This document shows, piece after piece, positions 23,781 through 33,497 of a stretch of 54,502 nucleotides of DNA (the first letter of the stretch is position 1; each line of letters begins with the position of its first letter). The notes below the pieces were generated by a model, which did no database searches, was not told the origin of the DNA, and saw nothing but the letters and a program-made list of their open reading frames with translations. Source of the stretch: Bacillota bacterium (GTDB lineage Bacteria > Bacillota > Limnochordia > DTU080). Position numbers and translations under genes: made by a program. Where the stretch lies: NCBI GenBank assembly GCA_012840225.1, contig DULU01000092.1, positions 1 to 54,502 of the forward strand, written 5' to 3'.

Positions 23781-24224
23781 TTGAGATTGCATGAATTGGC
23801 GCCCAATCCAGGCAGCAGGACCATCCGCCGCCGCGTGGGCCGGGGCATCGGCTCCGGGCTGGGCAAGACGTCCGGTCGCGGCCAGAAGGGGCAGAGTTCC
23901 CGCTCGGGCGGGACCAAAGGGGCGGCTTTCGAAGGCGGTCAGACCCCCCTGCAGCGCCGCTTGCCCAAGGGTGGCTTTAAAAATTATCCATTCAAAAAAG
24001 AGTATGCCGTGGTCAATCTGGAGAAGCTGGCCGCGCTGGCACCCGGAACGGTGGTCACCGAGGAGAGTTTGCAGGCGGCAGGCTTAGTTAAAGACATCAA
24101 GGATGGAGTGAAAATCCTGGGTCGCGGGGAGCTTGACAAAGCCCTGACGGTGAAAGTGACGGCCGTCAGCAAAGCGGCTGCAGAGAAAATAACCGCCGCA
24201 GGCGGCACGATTGAGGTGGTATAA
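23781..24224 (+). CDS. rplO: 50S ribosomal protein L15
   Basis: L15 assembles late into the large subunit. TTG at 23781 after GGGAGGT (23767-23773) gives 147 residues beginning [14 protein letters not shown]; a GTG at 23772 overlaps the binding site and is rejected. The Gly-rich [19 protein letters not shown] and [15 protein letters not shown] segments are intact. Stop lies 1 base before secY. Confidence 0.95.
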   Translation: MRLHELAPNPGSRTIRRRVGRGIGSGLGKTSGRGQKGQSSRSGGTKGAAFEGGQTPLQRRLPKGGFKNYPFKKEYAVVNLEKLAALAPGTVVTEESLQAAGLVKDIKDGVKILGRGELDKALTVKVTAVSKAAAEKITAAGGTIEVV

Positions 24225-24225
24225 G

Positions 24226-25494
24226 GTGCTGGACGCCCTGCGAAACGCCTTGCGCATCGGTGATTTGCGAAGCAAAATACTGTATACCGCCTTGCTGCTT
24301 GTGGTGTACCGTATTGGCTGTCATGTGCCGGTTCCCGGGGTGGATGCCAAGCAGTTGGCGGAATTGCTGGGCACCGGTGAAGGCAACATATTCGGCTTTC
24401 TGGACCTGTTTTCCGGCGGCGCGCTGGGCAGGTTCACCATATTTGCCATGGGCGTGAACCCGTATATTACGGCTTCCATTATCATCCAGCTGTTGACCAT
24501 CGTCATTCCGTACCTGGAAGAGCTGCAGAAAGAGGGTGTGGAAGGGCGCAAGAAGATCCAGCAATATGTGCGCTACGGCACGGTGGTGCTCGGGGTGGTG
24601 CAGGCTTTCAGCATCACCATCGTGGCCCGCAACTGGGGTGTGGTCAGCAATCCGAATTTCTTCACCTTGACGTTGATCATCGTCACTTTGACCGCCGGCA
24701 CCAGTTTTCTGATGTGGCTGGGTGAAAAGATAAGCGAACACGGCATCGGCAACGGCATCTCGCTGATCATCTTCACCGGTATCATCGCCCGCCTGCCTTT
24801 GGGCATCATCCAGGCTTTCCAGGGCGTGGGCCAGGGCGGCATCAGCATCTTCAGCCTGCTGCTTTTCGCCGTGCTGGCGGTAGTGGTCATAGCCGGTATC
24901 GTCTTTGTGCAGGAAGGGCAGCGGCGCATTCCGGTGCAATATGCCAAGCGCATGATCGGTCGGCGCATGTATGGCGGACAATCCACCCACATTCCGCTGC
25001 GGGTGAATATGGCCGGCGTCATCCCGGTGATCTTCGCTTCTTCCCTTTTGACTTTGCCGTTGACGATCGCACAGTTTATCCCGGCATTAAGCGGCATTGC
25101 CAACGTCATCAACTACGGTACGGTTGGTTACAACCTGCTATATGCCGGTTTGGTGATATTCTTCACCTACTTCTACACCGCGGTGACCTTCAACCCGGTG
25201 GAAGTGGCCAACAACATGAAAAAGAACGGAGGGTTCATACCAGGTCTGCGACCTGGGAGACCCACGTCGGAGTATTTGGAGCGCGTGCTGAATCGCATCA
25301 CGCTGTTCGGTGCCGTTTTCCTGGCGTTTATAGCTGTATTACCATATATTATGGCCGGCGTGACCAGGATGCCGACGCAGTTTCTCTACTTTGGCGGCAC
25401 AGGTCTCTTGATCGTGGTCGGTGTGGCGCTCGATACCATGAAGCAGATAGAAGCCCATTTGCTGTTGCGGCATTATGAAGGCTTCATGAGATAG
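24226..25494 (+). CDS. secY: Protein translocase subunit SecY
   Basis: SecY is the pore of the Sec translocon in the cytoplasmic membrane. GTG at 24226 gives 422 residues starting MLDALRNALRIGDLR, with GAGGTGG inside rplO as binding site. About ten hydrophobic segments are visible. Signatures include the helix-2 region FLDLFSGGALGRFTIFAMGVNPYITASI (plug and lateral gate) and FVQEGQRRIPVQYAKR in a cytoplasmic loop. The C-terminal FNPVEVANNMKKNGGFIPGLRPG loop contacts ribosome and SecA. Confidence 0.96.
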   Translation: MLDALRNALRIGDLRSKILYTALLLVVYRIGCHVPVPGVDAKQLAELLGTGEGNIFGFLDLFSGGALGRFTIFAMGVNPYITASIIIQLLTIVIPYLEELQKEGVEGRKKIQQYVRYGTVVLGVVQAFSITIVARNWGVVSNPNFFTLTLIIVTLTAGTSFLMWLGEKISEHGIGNGISLIIFTGIIARLPLGIIQAFQGVGQGGISIFSLLLFAVLAVVVIAGIVFVQEGQRRIPVQYAKRMIGRRMYGGQSTHIPLRVNMAGVIPVIFASSLLTLPLTIAQFIPALSGIANVINYGTVGYNLLYAGLVIFFTYFYTAVTFNPVEVANNMKKNGGFIPGLRPGRPTSEYLERVLNRITLFGAVFLAFIAVLPYIMAGVTRMPTQFLYFGGTGLLIVVGVALDTMKQIEAHLLLRHYEGFMR

Positions 25495-25507
25495 GCGGGG
25501 CACAATA

Positions 25508-26206
25508 ATGCGATTGGTGATGCTGGGGCTGCCGGCAGCCGGGAAAGGTACGCAAGGCAGATTGCTTTCGGAGCGTTATGGCATTCCGCATGTGTCCACG
25601 GGCAGCATGTTCCGTGACGCCATGCGCGCCCAGACCGATCTGGGACGGCGCACCCGGGCTTTTATTGAGACCGGTGAGCTGGTGCCCGACGGTCTGGCCG
25701 TGGAGATTGTGGAAGAGAGGCTCAAGAAAGACGATTGCCGCCGGGGATTTTTGCTGGACGGCTTTCCGCGCACGGTCGAGCAGGCGGAGAGCTTGGAGGT
25801 AACCTTGGCTAAGATGAATATCAGCCTGGATGCGGCAGTTAATATACAGATTTCCGAAGCGGAAGCGATCCGCCGCATAGCCAACCGCCGGGTATGCGCC
25901 CAATGCAGCTCCACCACACAGGTGACGCCGGGCGGTGCCGAGGTGTGCGACGAATGCGGCGGGCCGCTGGTACAGAGGCCCGATGATAACGAGGAGACAG
26001 CCCGCAACCGGCTGCTCGTTTACCTGGCGCAAACCCAGCCGGTGGTAGATTTTTACCGCAAGCGCGGTTTGCTGGTGCCGGTGAACGGCCTGCAGCCGGT
26101 GGAAAAGGTCTTTGCCCAGATCATTCAGCGGCTGAGCCGGCTGGATCTGCCGAAGCGGGCCAACGGCAATGGGAGAGCGACCGGAATTACTGGGGTTATG
26201 TCATGA
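25508..26206 (+). CDS. adk: Adenylate kinase
   Basis: Interconverts AMP + ATP and 2 ADP. The 232-residue protein starts MRLVMLGLPAAGKGTQGRLL (P-loop GLPAAGKGT) and carries DGFPRTVEQAE. The LID domain has a zinc-type Cys4 set, C130, C133, C147 and C150, common in Gram-positive and thermophilic enzymes. The C-terminus is slightly long (about 15 extra residues, Gly/Arg/Asn-rich). The stop overlaps the map start (ATGA), indicating coupling. Confidence 0.95.
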   Translation: MRLVMLGLPAAGKGTQGRLLSERYGIPHVSTGSMFRDAMRAQTDLGRRTRAFIETGELVPDGLAVEIVEERLKKDDCRRGFLLDGFPRTVEQAESLEVTLAKMNISLDAAVNIQISEAEAIRRIANRRVCAQCSSTTQVTPGGAEVCDECGGPLVQRPDDNEETARNRLLVYLAQTQPVVDFYRKRGLLVPVNGLQPVEKVFAQIIQRLSRLDLPKRANGNGRATGITGVMS

Positions 26207-26952
26207 TTATTATCAAGTCGCCTAAGGAACTGGAACTCATGAGACGGGCCGGGCGCTTGGTGGCCGGAGCCCTGGAGATGCTGGAACCTCACATCAGGCC
26301 CGGGATGACCACCGGCGAGCTGGACAGGTTGGTGGAAGAGTATATCGTCAAGAACGGCGGCCTGCCGGCTTTCAAAGGGTATAGGGGTTTTCCGGCCAGC
26401 ATCTGCGCCTCGGTGAACGAAGTGGTGGTGCATGGCATACCTGACGGCCGGATGCTGGTCGAAGGCGACATCATCGGGGTGGATATCGGCGTGTTTCTCG
26501 ATGGTTATTATGGTGACGCTACGCGCACCTTTCCGGTGGGGACCATCAGCGCCGAGGCCGAGCGCCTGCTGCGGGTGACGGAAGAGGCTCTTCACCGGGG
26601 CATAGCCAAAGCGGTGGCCGGAGGCCGGCTGGGCGATATCTCCCAGGCCATTCAGGAACATGTGGAAGCGGCAGGTTTTTCGGTGGTAAGGGAGTTTGTC
26701 GGGCACGGCATCGGCCGGCAGATGCACGAGAAGCCGGAGGTGCCCAACTTCGGCCGCGCCGGTCAGGGCGTGCGCCTGCGAGCCGGGATGACTTTGGCGA
26801 TCGAACCGATGGTGAATGCCGGAGGACCGGAAGTGATGGTGTTGGACGACAACTGGACGGTGGTGACTCGGGATGCCTCTCGTTCAGCTCATTTCGAACA
26901 CACCGTGGCGATTACCGCCGATGGTCCTGAAATCCTGACCAAGCTTGATTAG
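26203..26952 (+). CDS. map: Methionine aminopeptidase, type I
   Basis: Removes the N-terminal methionine from nascent proteins. The 249-residue enzyme starts [20 protein letters not shown]. Metal ligands are visible in order: the aspartates of [18 protein letters not shown], the histidine of [12 protein letters not shown], the glutamate of LAIEPMVN and that of FEHTVAIT. The ATG overlaps adk by 4 bases. No zinc-finger extension is present. Confidence 0.96.
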   Translation: MIIIKSPKELELMRRAGRLVAGALEMLEPHIRPGMTTGELDRLVEEYIVKNGGLPAFKGYRGFPASICASVNEVVVHGIPDGRMLVEGDIIGVDIGVFLDGYYGDATRTFPVGTISAEAERLLRVTEEALHRGIAKAVAGGRLGDISQAIQEHVEAAGFSVVREFVGHGIGRQMHEKPEVPNFGRAGQGVRLRAGMTLAIEPMVNAGGPEVMVLDDNWTVVTRDASRSAHFEHTVAITADGPEILTKLD

Positions 26953-26966
26953 GAGGTAGGTGGATT

Positions 26967-27188
26967 TTGCCAAAGCAGGATGTTATCGAAATTGAAGGAA
27001 CGGTGATTGAGGCTTTGCCCAACGCCATGTTTCAGGTTAAACTGGATAACGGGCATGAAGTCTTGGCTCATATCTCCGGCAAAATGCGCATGAATTATAT
27101 CCGCATCCTGCCGGGCGACAAGGTAACCGTGGAACTTTCCCCCTACGATCTGAGCCGGGGAAGGATCACATACCGCAAAAAAACCTGA
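26967..27188 (+). CDS. infA: Translation initiation factor IF-1
   Basis: IF-1 occupies the A site of the 30S subunit during initiation. The TTG at 26967 after AGGAGGTAGG gives 73 residues: [24 protein letters not shown] and [19 protein letters not shown], the S1-type OB fold. A KOW-domain gene found between map and infA in some clostridia is absent here. Confidence 0.96.
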   Translation: MPKQDVIEIEGTVIEALPNAMFQVKLDNGHEVLAHISGKMRMNYIRILPGDKVTVELSPYDLSRGRITYRKKT

Positions 27189-27248
27189 GGCTCTCCCGCT
27201 TCCCCAGGGCGGCTCCGGGCGACTATGGATTAGAGGAGGCATTCTGTA

Positions 27249-27362
27249 GTGAAAGTCCGTCCTTCTGTGAAGGCCATATGTGACAAGTGTAAAATAATTC
27301 GCCGTCAGGGCAAAGTTATGGTAATATGTGAGAATCCGAAGCACAAACAGAAGCAAGGCTAG
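27249..27362 (+). CDS. rpmJ: 50S ribosomal protein L36, zinc-binding type
   Basis: A 37-residue gene starting at GTG 27249 after AGAGGAGG. It reads [20 protein letters not shown] and ends NPKHKQKQG. The zinc ligands C11, C14, C27 and H32 are all present. It fills the gap between infA and rpsM, its usual place in Firmicutes. Confidence 0.95.
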   Translation: MKVRPSVKAICDKCKIIRRQGKVMVICENPKHKQKQG

Positions 27363-27379
27363 TAAGGGGGTGGAGGTTT

Positions 27380-27754
27380 ATGGCACGTATTGCAGGAGTT
27401 GATATTCCCCGGGATAAAAGGCTCGAAGTCGCCCTGACTTACATTTACGGTATCGGTTTGAGCCGCTCGCAAGAGATTCTCAAGAAGACCGGCATCAACC
27501 CGGACACCAGAGTTCGGGATCTGACCGAAGATGAAGTCGCCCGGCTGCGGGAAGTGGTGGAGCATGAATATGTAGTGGAAGGCGACCTGCGGCGCCAGGT
27601 GCAGATGAGCATCAAGCGCCTGATCGACATCGGCACCTATCGTGGTCTGCGCCATCGCCGGGGCTTGCCCGTCAGGGGACAGCGCACACATACCAACGCC
27701 CGCACCCGCAAAGGAGGCCCCTCTCGTCCGGTAGGCGTGAAGCGCAAGGCTTAA
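27380..27754 (+). CDS. rpsM: 30S ribosomal protein S13
   Basis: S13 forms bridges between the 30S head and the large subunit and contacts P-site tRNA. The 124-residue product starts [22 protein letters not shown]-like, has [16 protein letters not shown], and the basic tail [32 protein letters not shown] precedes the ATG. Confidence 0.96.
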   Translation: MARIAGVDIPRDKRLEVALTYIYGIGLSRSQEILKKTGINPDTRVRDLTEDEVARLREVVEHEYVVEGDLRRQVQMSIKRLIDIGTYRGLRHRRGLPVRGQRTHTNARTRKGGPSRPVGVKRKA

Positions 27755-27825
27755 GCGGGTGTATCTGGGCAGTGAATGAGTAAAAAGCGGCAAATCTGTA
27801 TAAAATTATAAGGAGGCGGTTATTC

Positions 27826-28221
27826 TTGCCAAGACCACAGAGAGGAGCCAGGCCAAAACGAAGGGAACGCAAGAACATCCCGTCGGGCATAGCTCACATC
27901 AAATCGACTTTTAACAACACGCTGGTGACCATCACCGACAGGCAGGGCAACGTGATTTCATGGGCCAGTGCCGGAGTGCAAGGATATAAAGGTTCCCGCA
28001 AAGGTACGCCTTTCGTAGCCGGAATGGCGGCAGAGAGCGCCGCACGGGCCGCCATGGAGCACGGCATGCGCGAGGTAGAAGTTTACGTGAAGGGGCCCGG
28101 CTCAGGTCGAGAGACAGCCATCCGCTCTTTGCAGGCGGCAGGATTGGAAGTCAGCCTGATCAAGGATGTGACACCCATTCCCCACAACGGTTGCCGGCCG
28201 CCCAAGCGCCGCCGGGTATGA
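27826..28221 (+). CDS. rpsK: 30S ribosomal protein S11
   Basis: S11 shapes the platform near the Shine-Dalgarno duplex. TTG at 27826 after AAGGAGGCGG gives 131 residues: basic N-terminus [18 protein letters not shown], then [18 protein letters not shown] and the C-terminal [15 protein letters not shown]. The TTG start is supported by the binding site and family alignment. Confidence 0.96.
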   Translation: MPRPQRGARPKRRERKNIPSGIAHIKSTFNNTLVTITDRQGNVISWASAGVQGYKGSRKGTPFVAGMAAESAARAAMEHGMREVEVYVKGPGSGRETAIRSLQAAGLEVSLIKDVTPIPHNGCRPPKRRRV

Positions 28222-28272
28222 TGTGGGTCGGTGTGCGAGTGTCGGGTCAATTTGGAGGTGCATTTTAAATAA

Positions 28273-28902
28273 ATGGCCAGATATATAGGTCCAGTTTGCC
28301 GGCAGTGCAGGCGTGAAGGTGAAAAGCTCTTCTTAAAGGGCGAAAAGTGCTATATGGATAAGTGTCCTGTCGACAGGCGCAACTATCCCCCCGGACAGCA
28401 TGGACAGGACAGGAGGCGCAATGCTTCCGAATATGGTATTCAGTTGCGGGAGAAACAGAAGCTGCGCCGCATCTACGGCGTGTTGGAGCGTCAGCTCCGG
28501 CGGTATTATAGAGCAGCTTCCAGAAAGAAAGGCGTCACAGGTGCCAACCTCTTGCAACTTTTGGAAATGCGCCTGGACAATCTGGTGTACCGCATGGGCT
28601 TTGCTCCTTCCCGGACTGCCGCCAGGCAGCTGGTGATGCATGGGCATGTGACCGTCAACGGTCGCAAGGTGGATATTCCATCATTTTTGGCTCGGGCCGG
28701 CGATGTCGTCGCTATCGCCGAAGGCAGCCGCCAGATTCCGCTGATCAAGGAGAGCCTGGAAGCCGCCGCCTCCAGAGGGGTGCCGGAGTGGCTGGAAGTC
28801 AATTTTGAGCAGCAGACCGGGCGCATCTTGGCTGTTCCCGAGCGCGAGCAAATCGATACACGGATTCAGGAACACCTCATTGTCGAGCACTACTCTCGTT
28901 AA
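28273..28902 (+). CDS. rpsD: 30S ribosomal protein S4, zinc-binding type
   Basis: S4 starts 30S assembly and can repress the alpha operon. The 209-residue protein has zinc-type cysteines C9, C12, C26 and C31, then the S4 domain around residues 97-160 ([28 protein letters not shown], reported here as key residues only). TTTGGAGGTG upstream of the ATG. No separate S4 leader is recognisable in the 51-base gap. Confidence 0.95.
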   Translation: MARYIGPVCRQCRREGEKLFLKGEKCYMDKCPVDRRNYPPGQHGQDRRRNASEYGIQLREKQKLRRIYGVLERQLRRYYRAASRKKGVTGANLLQLLEMRLDNLVYRMGFAPSRTAARQLVMHGHVTVNGRKVDIPSFLARAGDVVAIAEGSRQIPLIKESLEAAASRGVPEWLEVNFEQQTGRILAVPEREQIDTRIQEHLIVEHYSR

Positions 28903-28968
28903 TCTCCATGCAGGAAAGGGAGATGGCATCGATATAGGCGGAGCGATGAGCTGTGGGAGGGTCTCTAT

Positions 28969-29910
28969 ATGCTTGAGATCGAAAAGCCGAGAATTGAGAC
29001 GGTGGAGCTGGACGGAAATCATGGAAAGTTTGTTGTGGAGCCGCTGGAGCGCGGGTACGGCACTACTTTGGGTAACTCCCTCCGCCGGATTCTGCTGTCG
29101 TCCTTGCCGGGGGCGGCGGTAACATCGATAAAGATAGATGGGGTGCTCCATGAGTTTTCCACCATACCGGGAGTGGTGGAGGATACCACGGATATAGTTC
29201 TAAATCTGAAGAAGCTGTTGGTGAAGCTTCATGTAGACGAGCCGGTGACGGTGCGCATCGACGCCGGTCATGAAGGCGAAGTGACGGCCGGGGACATTCA
29301 GGCGCCCAGCACCGTCGAGATCCTGAACCCGGATTTGCACCTGGCCACCCTGGAGCGCAATGCCCGGCTGGTTATGGATATTACTCTGGAGAAGGGGCGC
29401 GGCTATGTGCCGGCCGAGCGCAACAAGCGAGCGGATCATGCCATCGGCATCATCCCCATCGATTCCATATTCAGTCCGGTGCAAAAGGTCAATTTCACCG
29501 TGGAGGATACCCGCGTCGGGCAGCGCACCGACTATGATCGCCTGGTGTTGGATGTCTGGACCAACGGCAGCATTGCGCCCAATGAAGCGGTGAGCCTGGC
29601 CGCCAAGATTTTGATCGAGCACCTGCGCCTGTTTATGCATCTCACCGAGAATGCCGATGAGATGGAGATTATGGTGGAAAAAGAAGAGGAGCAGAAGGAT
29701 CGCCTGATGGAGATGACCATCGAGGAACTCGATCTTTCCGTGCGCTCTTACAACTGCTTGAAACGTGCCGGCATCAACACGGTGGAGGAATTGGTGCGGC
29801 GGACGGAAGAAGATATGATGAAGGTCCGCAATCTCGGCAAAAAATCCCTGCAGGAAGTGAAAGAAAAGCTAGCCGCCTTGAACCTTTCGCTCAGGGAGTC
29901 CGATGAGTAG
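28969..29910 (+). CDS. rpoA: DNA-directed RNA polymerase subunit alpha
   Basis: Alpha dimer scaffold of RNA polymerase. The 313-residue protein has the N-terminal dimerisation domain ([22 protein letters not shown] around residues 25-46) and an intact C-terminal domain (from about residue 245: [20 protein letters not shown], then [13 protein letters not shown]) that binds UP elements and activators. GGGAGG precedes the ATG. Normal length. Confidence 0.97.
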   Translation: MLEIEKPRIETVELDGNHGKFVVEPLERGYGTTLGNSLRRILLSSLPGAAVTSIKIDGVLHEFSTIPGVVEDTTDIVLNLKKLLVKLHVDEPVTVRIDAGHEGEVTAGDIQAPSTVEILNPDLHLATLERNARLVMDITLEKGRGYVPAERNKRADHAIGIIPIDSIFSPVQKVNFTVEDTRVGQRTDYDRLVLDVWTNGSIAPNEAVSLAAKILIEHLRLFMHLTENADEMEIMVEKEEEQKDRLMEMTIEELDLSVRSYNCLKRAGINTVEELVRRTEEDMMKVRNLGKKSLQEVKEKLAALNLSLRESDE

Positions 29911-29937
29911 GACCTGTTAGTTTTAGGAGGAAGAGCG

Positions 29938-30276
29938 ATGAGATATCGTAAGCTGGGCCGGTCGCAGGGGCACCGGCGCGCTTTGTTGCGCAGCCTGGTG
30001 ACGGCTGTGGTTATGCAGGGGAAAATACACACCACCGAAGCCAAAGCCAAGAGCATCAAGCCGCTGGTGGATCACATGATCACCTTGGGTAAAAAAGGCG
30101 ATCTGCACTCCAGACGCCAGGCGGCCGCATTCCTGACCAAGCCCGAAGCGGTGCAGAAGCTGTTCAGCGAAGTCGCCCCCAAATATGCCGACCGGGTGGG
30201 AGGTTACTCCAGGATTTTGAAGATGGACGTGCGCCGGGGCGATGCAGCACCGATGGCCATTTTGGAATTGGTATAA
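29938..30276 (+). CDS. rplQ: 50S ribosomal protein L17
   Basis: L17 lies near the tunnel exit. The 112-residue protein starts [18 protein letters not shown] and ends [12 protein letters not shown], with the typical [14 protein letters not shown] segment. TTTTAGGAGGAAG precedes the ATG. It ends the S10-spc-alpha run; a hairpin follows. Confidence 0.96.
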   Translation: MRYRKLGRSQGHRRALLRSLVTAVVMQGKIHTTEAKAKSIKPLVDHMITLGKKGDLHSRRQAAAFLTKPEAVQKLFSEVAPKYADRVGGYSRILKMDVRRGDAAPMAILELV

Positions 30277-30306
30277 GGAAAACAACAGCCGGTTTCCAAG
30301 AGGGGA

Positions 30307-30350
30307 CGTGGGGGACATGAGGCTGATTCTCCCACGCCTTATTTTATAAT
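30307..30350 (+). terminator. Hairpin after rplQ with an overlapping -10 element
   Basis: CGTGGGGGA (30307-30315) pairs with TCTCCCACG (30328-30336) in a 9-bp stem with one G-U, followed by the T-rich CCTTATTTTA. TATAAT at 30345-30350 is a perfect -10, but the matching -35 is poor. The site probably attenuates ribosomal transcription and may start an ecf transcript. Confidence 0.5.
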
Positions 30351-30382
30351 AGGGATACCGGGGATACGGGATGGAGGATGAT

Positions 30383-31087
30383 ATGACCGGCCGGCCGGTG
30401 GTATTGGCGCTGAAAGAGATCTGGTTTACCTATCCGGGCCGCTCCCTGCCGGTGCTGCAGGATATCTCCCTCACTCTGCCGGAGGGAACCTGGCTCTCGG
30501 TCGTGGGCGGCAACGGTTCGGGTAAGAGCACCCTGGGCAAGCTCTGTGCCGGGCTCCTCGTGCCGCAGCGCGGCGCGGTCAGGCTGCCTCTGCGGACAGA
30601 GTGGCTTTCCTCCAATCCGCTCGATACCATGGTGGGAGCCACAGTGGAGGAAGAGGTGGCTTTCAACCTGTTGCACACCGGTTGCAGAATGGCGGAAAGA
30701 GCGTTGCAAGCGCGGGTAACGGAAAGCCTGCGGGAGGTCGGCCTCTCCGGGGATTTCCTTAAAAAAGACCTCCTGAAGCTTTCGGGAGGAGAAAGGCAGC
30801 TCGTGGCTTTAGCCTCCGCCCTGGTTACCCGGCCGCAACTTTTGATCCTGGACGAGCCGGTTTCCATGCTGGATGAAGGAAGTCGCGCCACCGTTCTCTC
30901 GGTCATCACCCGCCTGGTGAAGGAGCTGAAGGTGGGGCTATTGCATCTGACGCATGATATCGCCGAGGCGGCGGGTGCCGATATGGCGGTCGTGGTGCAT
31001 AAAGGGCGTCTGTTAGCCTGCGGCCCGCCTGGTACGGTTTTCGCCGCCAGCCACGTCTTGCAGGCGGCGGGGTTGGAACCATTATGA
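30383..31087 (+). CDS. ecfA1: ECF transporter ATPase EcfA1
   Basis: One of two ATPases energising energy-coupling-factor vitamin and metal uptake. ATG at 30383 (GGAGG with 5-base spacing) gives 234 residues; an ATG at 30371 overlaps the binding site. Motifs: Walker A GGNGSGKST, signature LSGGERQ, Walker B LLILDEP, H-loop LTHD. The usual Q-loop FQNP is WLSSNP here, so the Q-loop glutamine appears to be serine. The stop overlaps the next start (ATGA). Position after rplQ is typical of EcfA1 in Firmicutes. Confidence 0.9.
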   Translation: MTGRPVVLALKEIWFTYPGRSLPVLQDISLTLPEGTWLSVVGGNGSGKSTLGKLCAGLLVPQRGAVRLPLRTEWLSSNPLDTMVGATVEEEVAFNLLHTGCRMAERALQARVTESLREVGLSGDFLKKDLLKLSGGERQLVALASALVTRPQLLILDEPVSMLDEGSRATVLSVITRLVKELKVGLLHLTHDIAEAAGADMAVVVHKGRLLACGPPGTVFAASHVLQAAGLEPL

Positions 31088-32643
31088 AAGATAGTTTGAT
31101 TACCGTCGAGCAGCTGACCGTGGGGTACAAGGCGGCGGAAGGAACAGCCCTCATCTTGCGGGATGTGTCTTTCCAGGTGGCGGCGGGCACCCGCTTGGCT
31201 GTCGTAGGTGCCGTCGGTAGCGGCAAGACCACCTTGCTGAAAGTCATGGGCGGCCTCTTGCGCCCGCTCGCCGGGCGGGTGATCTATGACGGGCGGGATG
31301 CCTTTGCGGCGGAGCACCGGCGCTGGCTGCGGGAGCGGGTCGGTATCTCCTGGCAGCAACCCGAACAGCAGCTTTTTGCCGAAACCGTTTTGACCGACGT
31401 CATGTTTGCTCCCCTGAATCTCGGCTATAGCCCGGAAGCAGCCAAGGAAGCGGCGGAGGAAGCGCTGCGGTCCGTGGGGTTGCCTGAAGAACTCTGGGCT
31501 GTCTCTCCTTTCCATTTGAGCGGAGGTGAGCGCCGCTTGGCTGCCATGGCGGGGACTCTGGCCACTCGCCCGCAGATCCTGCTCCTCGATGAGCCTACCG
31601 CCGGCCTGGATCCGGCCGCCGGCCGCCGCCTGTTGACCCTGTTGGGCAAGAAGGTGGCCGCTGAAGGTCTCACCTGTCTTCTCGCCACCCATGACAGGAA
31701 GATTGCCTCCCTGTGGTGTGATGAGATAGTGGTGTTACATAGCGGCAGGCTGGTTTTCCATGGGCGGAGCGCAGGCTGGAGCGGGTTTGTTGCTTCTATT
31801 GGGCCTAGCCAGGGTGAAGAGCTTACGGAAGCCGGGCCGAACGACAATAGCGGGGAGCGAAGAGAAGATCCGGCTGGTCCGGCCGGTGATCCGGCCATTA
31901 AGATAGCGGCGGCCGGCCTGTTGGCGGCGGCGACGGCGATAAGCGGCAATTGGCTTGATCTGCTCATCAAGATGGTGGTGGCGACGGCGATTTATGCCCT
32001 GCATAAGATCCCGCTCCGCTCCGTCGGCAAACTGCTCCGCCCCTTCTGGCCGCTCGTGGTGGCAGCTATCATCTTCGGTCGGGGTGGGGAAAGCGGGACG
32101 ACCCTTTCCGGCACTGCTCTCTTCAGCACCGTTCTTTTCAGCGCCGGCGGTTGGACCTACACCACAGGAGACCTGGTAGCCGGCCTCTGGGTCGGCACCA
32201 AGTTCATGGCCGTCATTTTGGCAGTGGGGTGGCTCGGTCTCACCACCACTCCCACCCGCTTGACCAGGGCGCTCTCCTGGTGGTTATCCCTCGGGGGCCT
32301 CTGCCGCCGGCTGGGCGCCAATTTGGCCATGGCTGTCTTCGTGGCCATGCGCTTCTATCCGGTGTTTGTCAGTGAAGCCGAGCGCATCAGGCTGGCTCAG
32401 GAAAGCCGGGGCATCTCTCTGGTGCGTGGTTTAGCCGGCATCGGCCGACGGATCACCAGCTTGGTCATTCCTCTCTCCGCTGCCCTGATACGCCGCACCG
32501 AAACGCTGGCCACCGCCCTCGTGCTGCGCGGCTACAGGCCCGGTCAGGCAGGGTTCACCACGGCCGTTCCTCAGATAGGTCGCTTTGAGCTCCTGCTTAT
32601 GATGATCTGCGGGCTCGCTGTCCTCCTCCCGCTTTTGGTGTGA
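31084..32643 (+). CDS. Fused ECF ATPase and transmembrane subunit (EcfA2-EcfT)
   Basis: A continuous 519-residue frame joins two proteins normally encoded separately. Residues 1-240 are an ABC ATPase with Walker A GAVGSGKTT, Q-loop WQQPEQQ, signature LSGGERR, Walker B LLLLDEP and H-loop ATHD. A polar linker (about 241-275) leads to an EcfT domain that begins with DPAIKI, equivalent to the family DPRTKL motif. It has several membrane helices and both coupling-helix motifs, AQESRG and ALVLRG. No stop or frameshift separates the halves. It likely pairs with EcfA1 and a substrate-binding S subunit encoded elsewhere. Confidence 0.9.
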   Translation: MKDSLITVEQLTVGYKAAEGTALILRDVSFQVAAGTRLAVVGAVGSGKTTLLKVMGGLLRPLAGRVIYDGRDAFAAEHRRWLRERVGISWQQPEQQLFAETVLTDVMFAPLNLGYSPEAAKEAAEEALRSVGLPEELWAVSPFHLSGGERRLAAMAGTLATRPQILLLDEPTAGLDPAAGRRLLTLLGKKVAAEGLTCLLATHDRKIASLWCDEIVVLHSGRLVFHGRSAGWSGFVASIGPSQGEELTEAGPNDNSGERREDPAGPAGDPAIKIAAAGLLAAATAISGNWLDLLIKMVVATAIYALHKIPLRSVGKLLRPFWPLVVAAIIFGRGGESGTTLSGTALFSTVLFSAGGWTYTTGDLVAGLWVGTKFMAVILAVGWLGLTTTPTRLTRALSWWLSLGGLCRRLGANLAMAVFVAMRFYPVFVSEAERIRLAQESRGISLVRGLAGIGRRITSLVIPLSAALIRRTETLATALVLRGYRPGQAGFTTAVPQIGRFELLLMMICGLAVLLPLLV

Positions 32644-32674
32644 TTGATTAACGGATGGCAGGTGCCGGTGGAAT

Positions 32675-33460
32675 ATGAGAAATATCCAACTGATTCTGGG
32701 CTATGACGGCACGTCTTATCAAGGTTTCCAGGACCAGGGGAAGGGGACCAAGGCGCGCACCATCCAGGCTGAACTGGAGAAGGCCATCACCACCCTCACG
32801 GGAGAAAAGCGGCGCATCATCGGCGCCGGGCGCACCGACGCCGGAGTGCATGCCGTGGGGCAGTCGGTCAACTTCTACATCCAGGCGGCCATTCCCTTGG
32901 AGCGCTGGCCGTATGCCATGAACGCCGTACTGCCGCCGGATATAGTGGTCTATGAAGCCCGTGAGAGAGATCCGGATTTTCATGCCAGGTATATGGCTAT
33001 AGAAAAGACTTACTGCTATTATGTGGACAACGCTTCCTTCCCGTCCATTTTATGGCAGAGATATGCCTATCACCTGCCTTACCCCCTGGATGTGGCTCTG
33101 ATGCAGCAGGCAGCCGAGATCCTCACCGGAGATCACGACTTCACCTCCTTTATGGGGGCCGGAAGCAGCATCAAAAACCCCATACGGCGCATCACCTCCT
33201 TCACAGTAGAAAGGGAACTGGTCCCCGGCGGAGAGGCAGAGGGTCTCGTGACTGGCGGCTTGGTGAAATTCACCGTCAAGGCTAACGGCTTTTTGCGCCA
33301 CATGGTGCGCAACATGGTGGGTACCTTGCTGGAAGTGGGTCGCCACAGGCAGCCCGTCGCCTGGGTGGCGGAAGTGTTGGCGACCAAGGACCGCCGGGTG
33401 GCCGGCATTACTGCTCCGGCCAGGGGCTTGTGGCTTTATGCAGTGAGGTATGATCGGTAA
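32675..33460 (+). CDS. truA: tRNA pseudouridine(38-40) synthase
   Basis: Makes pseudouridine at positions 38-40 of tRNA anticodon arms. The 261-residue enzyme has the catalytic segment GAGRTDAGVHA, whose aspartate is the nucleophile, plus NPIRRITSF and FLRHMVRNMVGTLLEVGRHR. In Firmicutes it normally precedes rplM-rpsI directly; here these lie about 8.8 kb further on. GCAGGTGCCGGTGG lies upstream of the ATG. Confidence 0.96.
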   Translation: MRNIQLILGYDGTSYQGFQDQGKGTKARTIQAELEKAITTLTGEKRRIIGAGRTDAGVHAVGQSVNFYIQAAIPLERWPYAMNAVLPPDIVVYEARERDPDFHARYMAIEKTYCYYVDNASFPSILWQRYAYHLPYPLDVALMQQAAEILTGDHDFTSFMGAGSSIKNPIRRITSFTVERELVPGGEAEGLVTGGLVKFTVKANGFLRHMVRNMVGTLLEVGRHRQPVAWVAEVLATKDRRVAGITAPARGLWLYAVRYDR

Positions 33461-33497
33461 GACCGCGTATGAGCCGATATGGAATGTGGAGGGCAGA

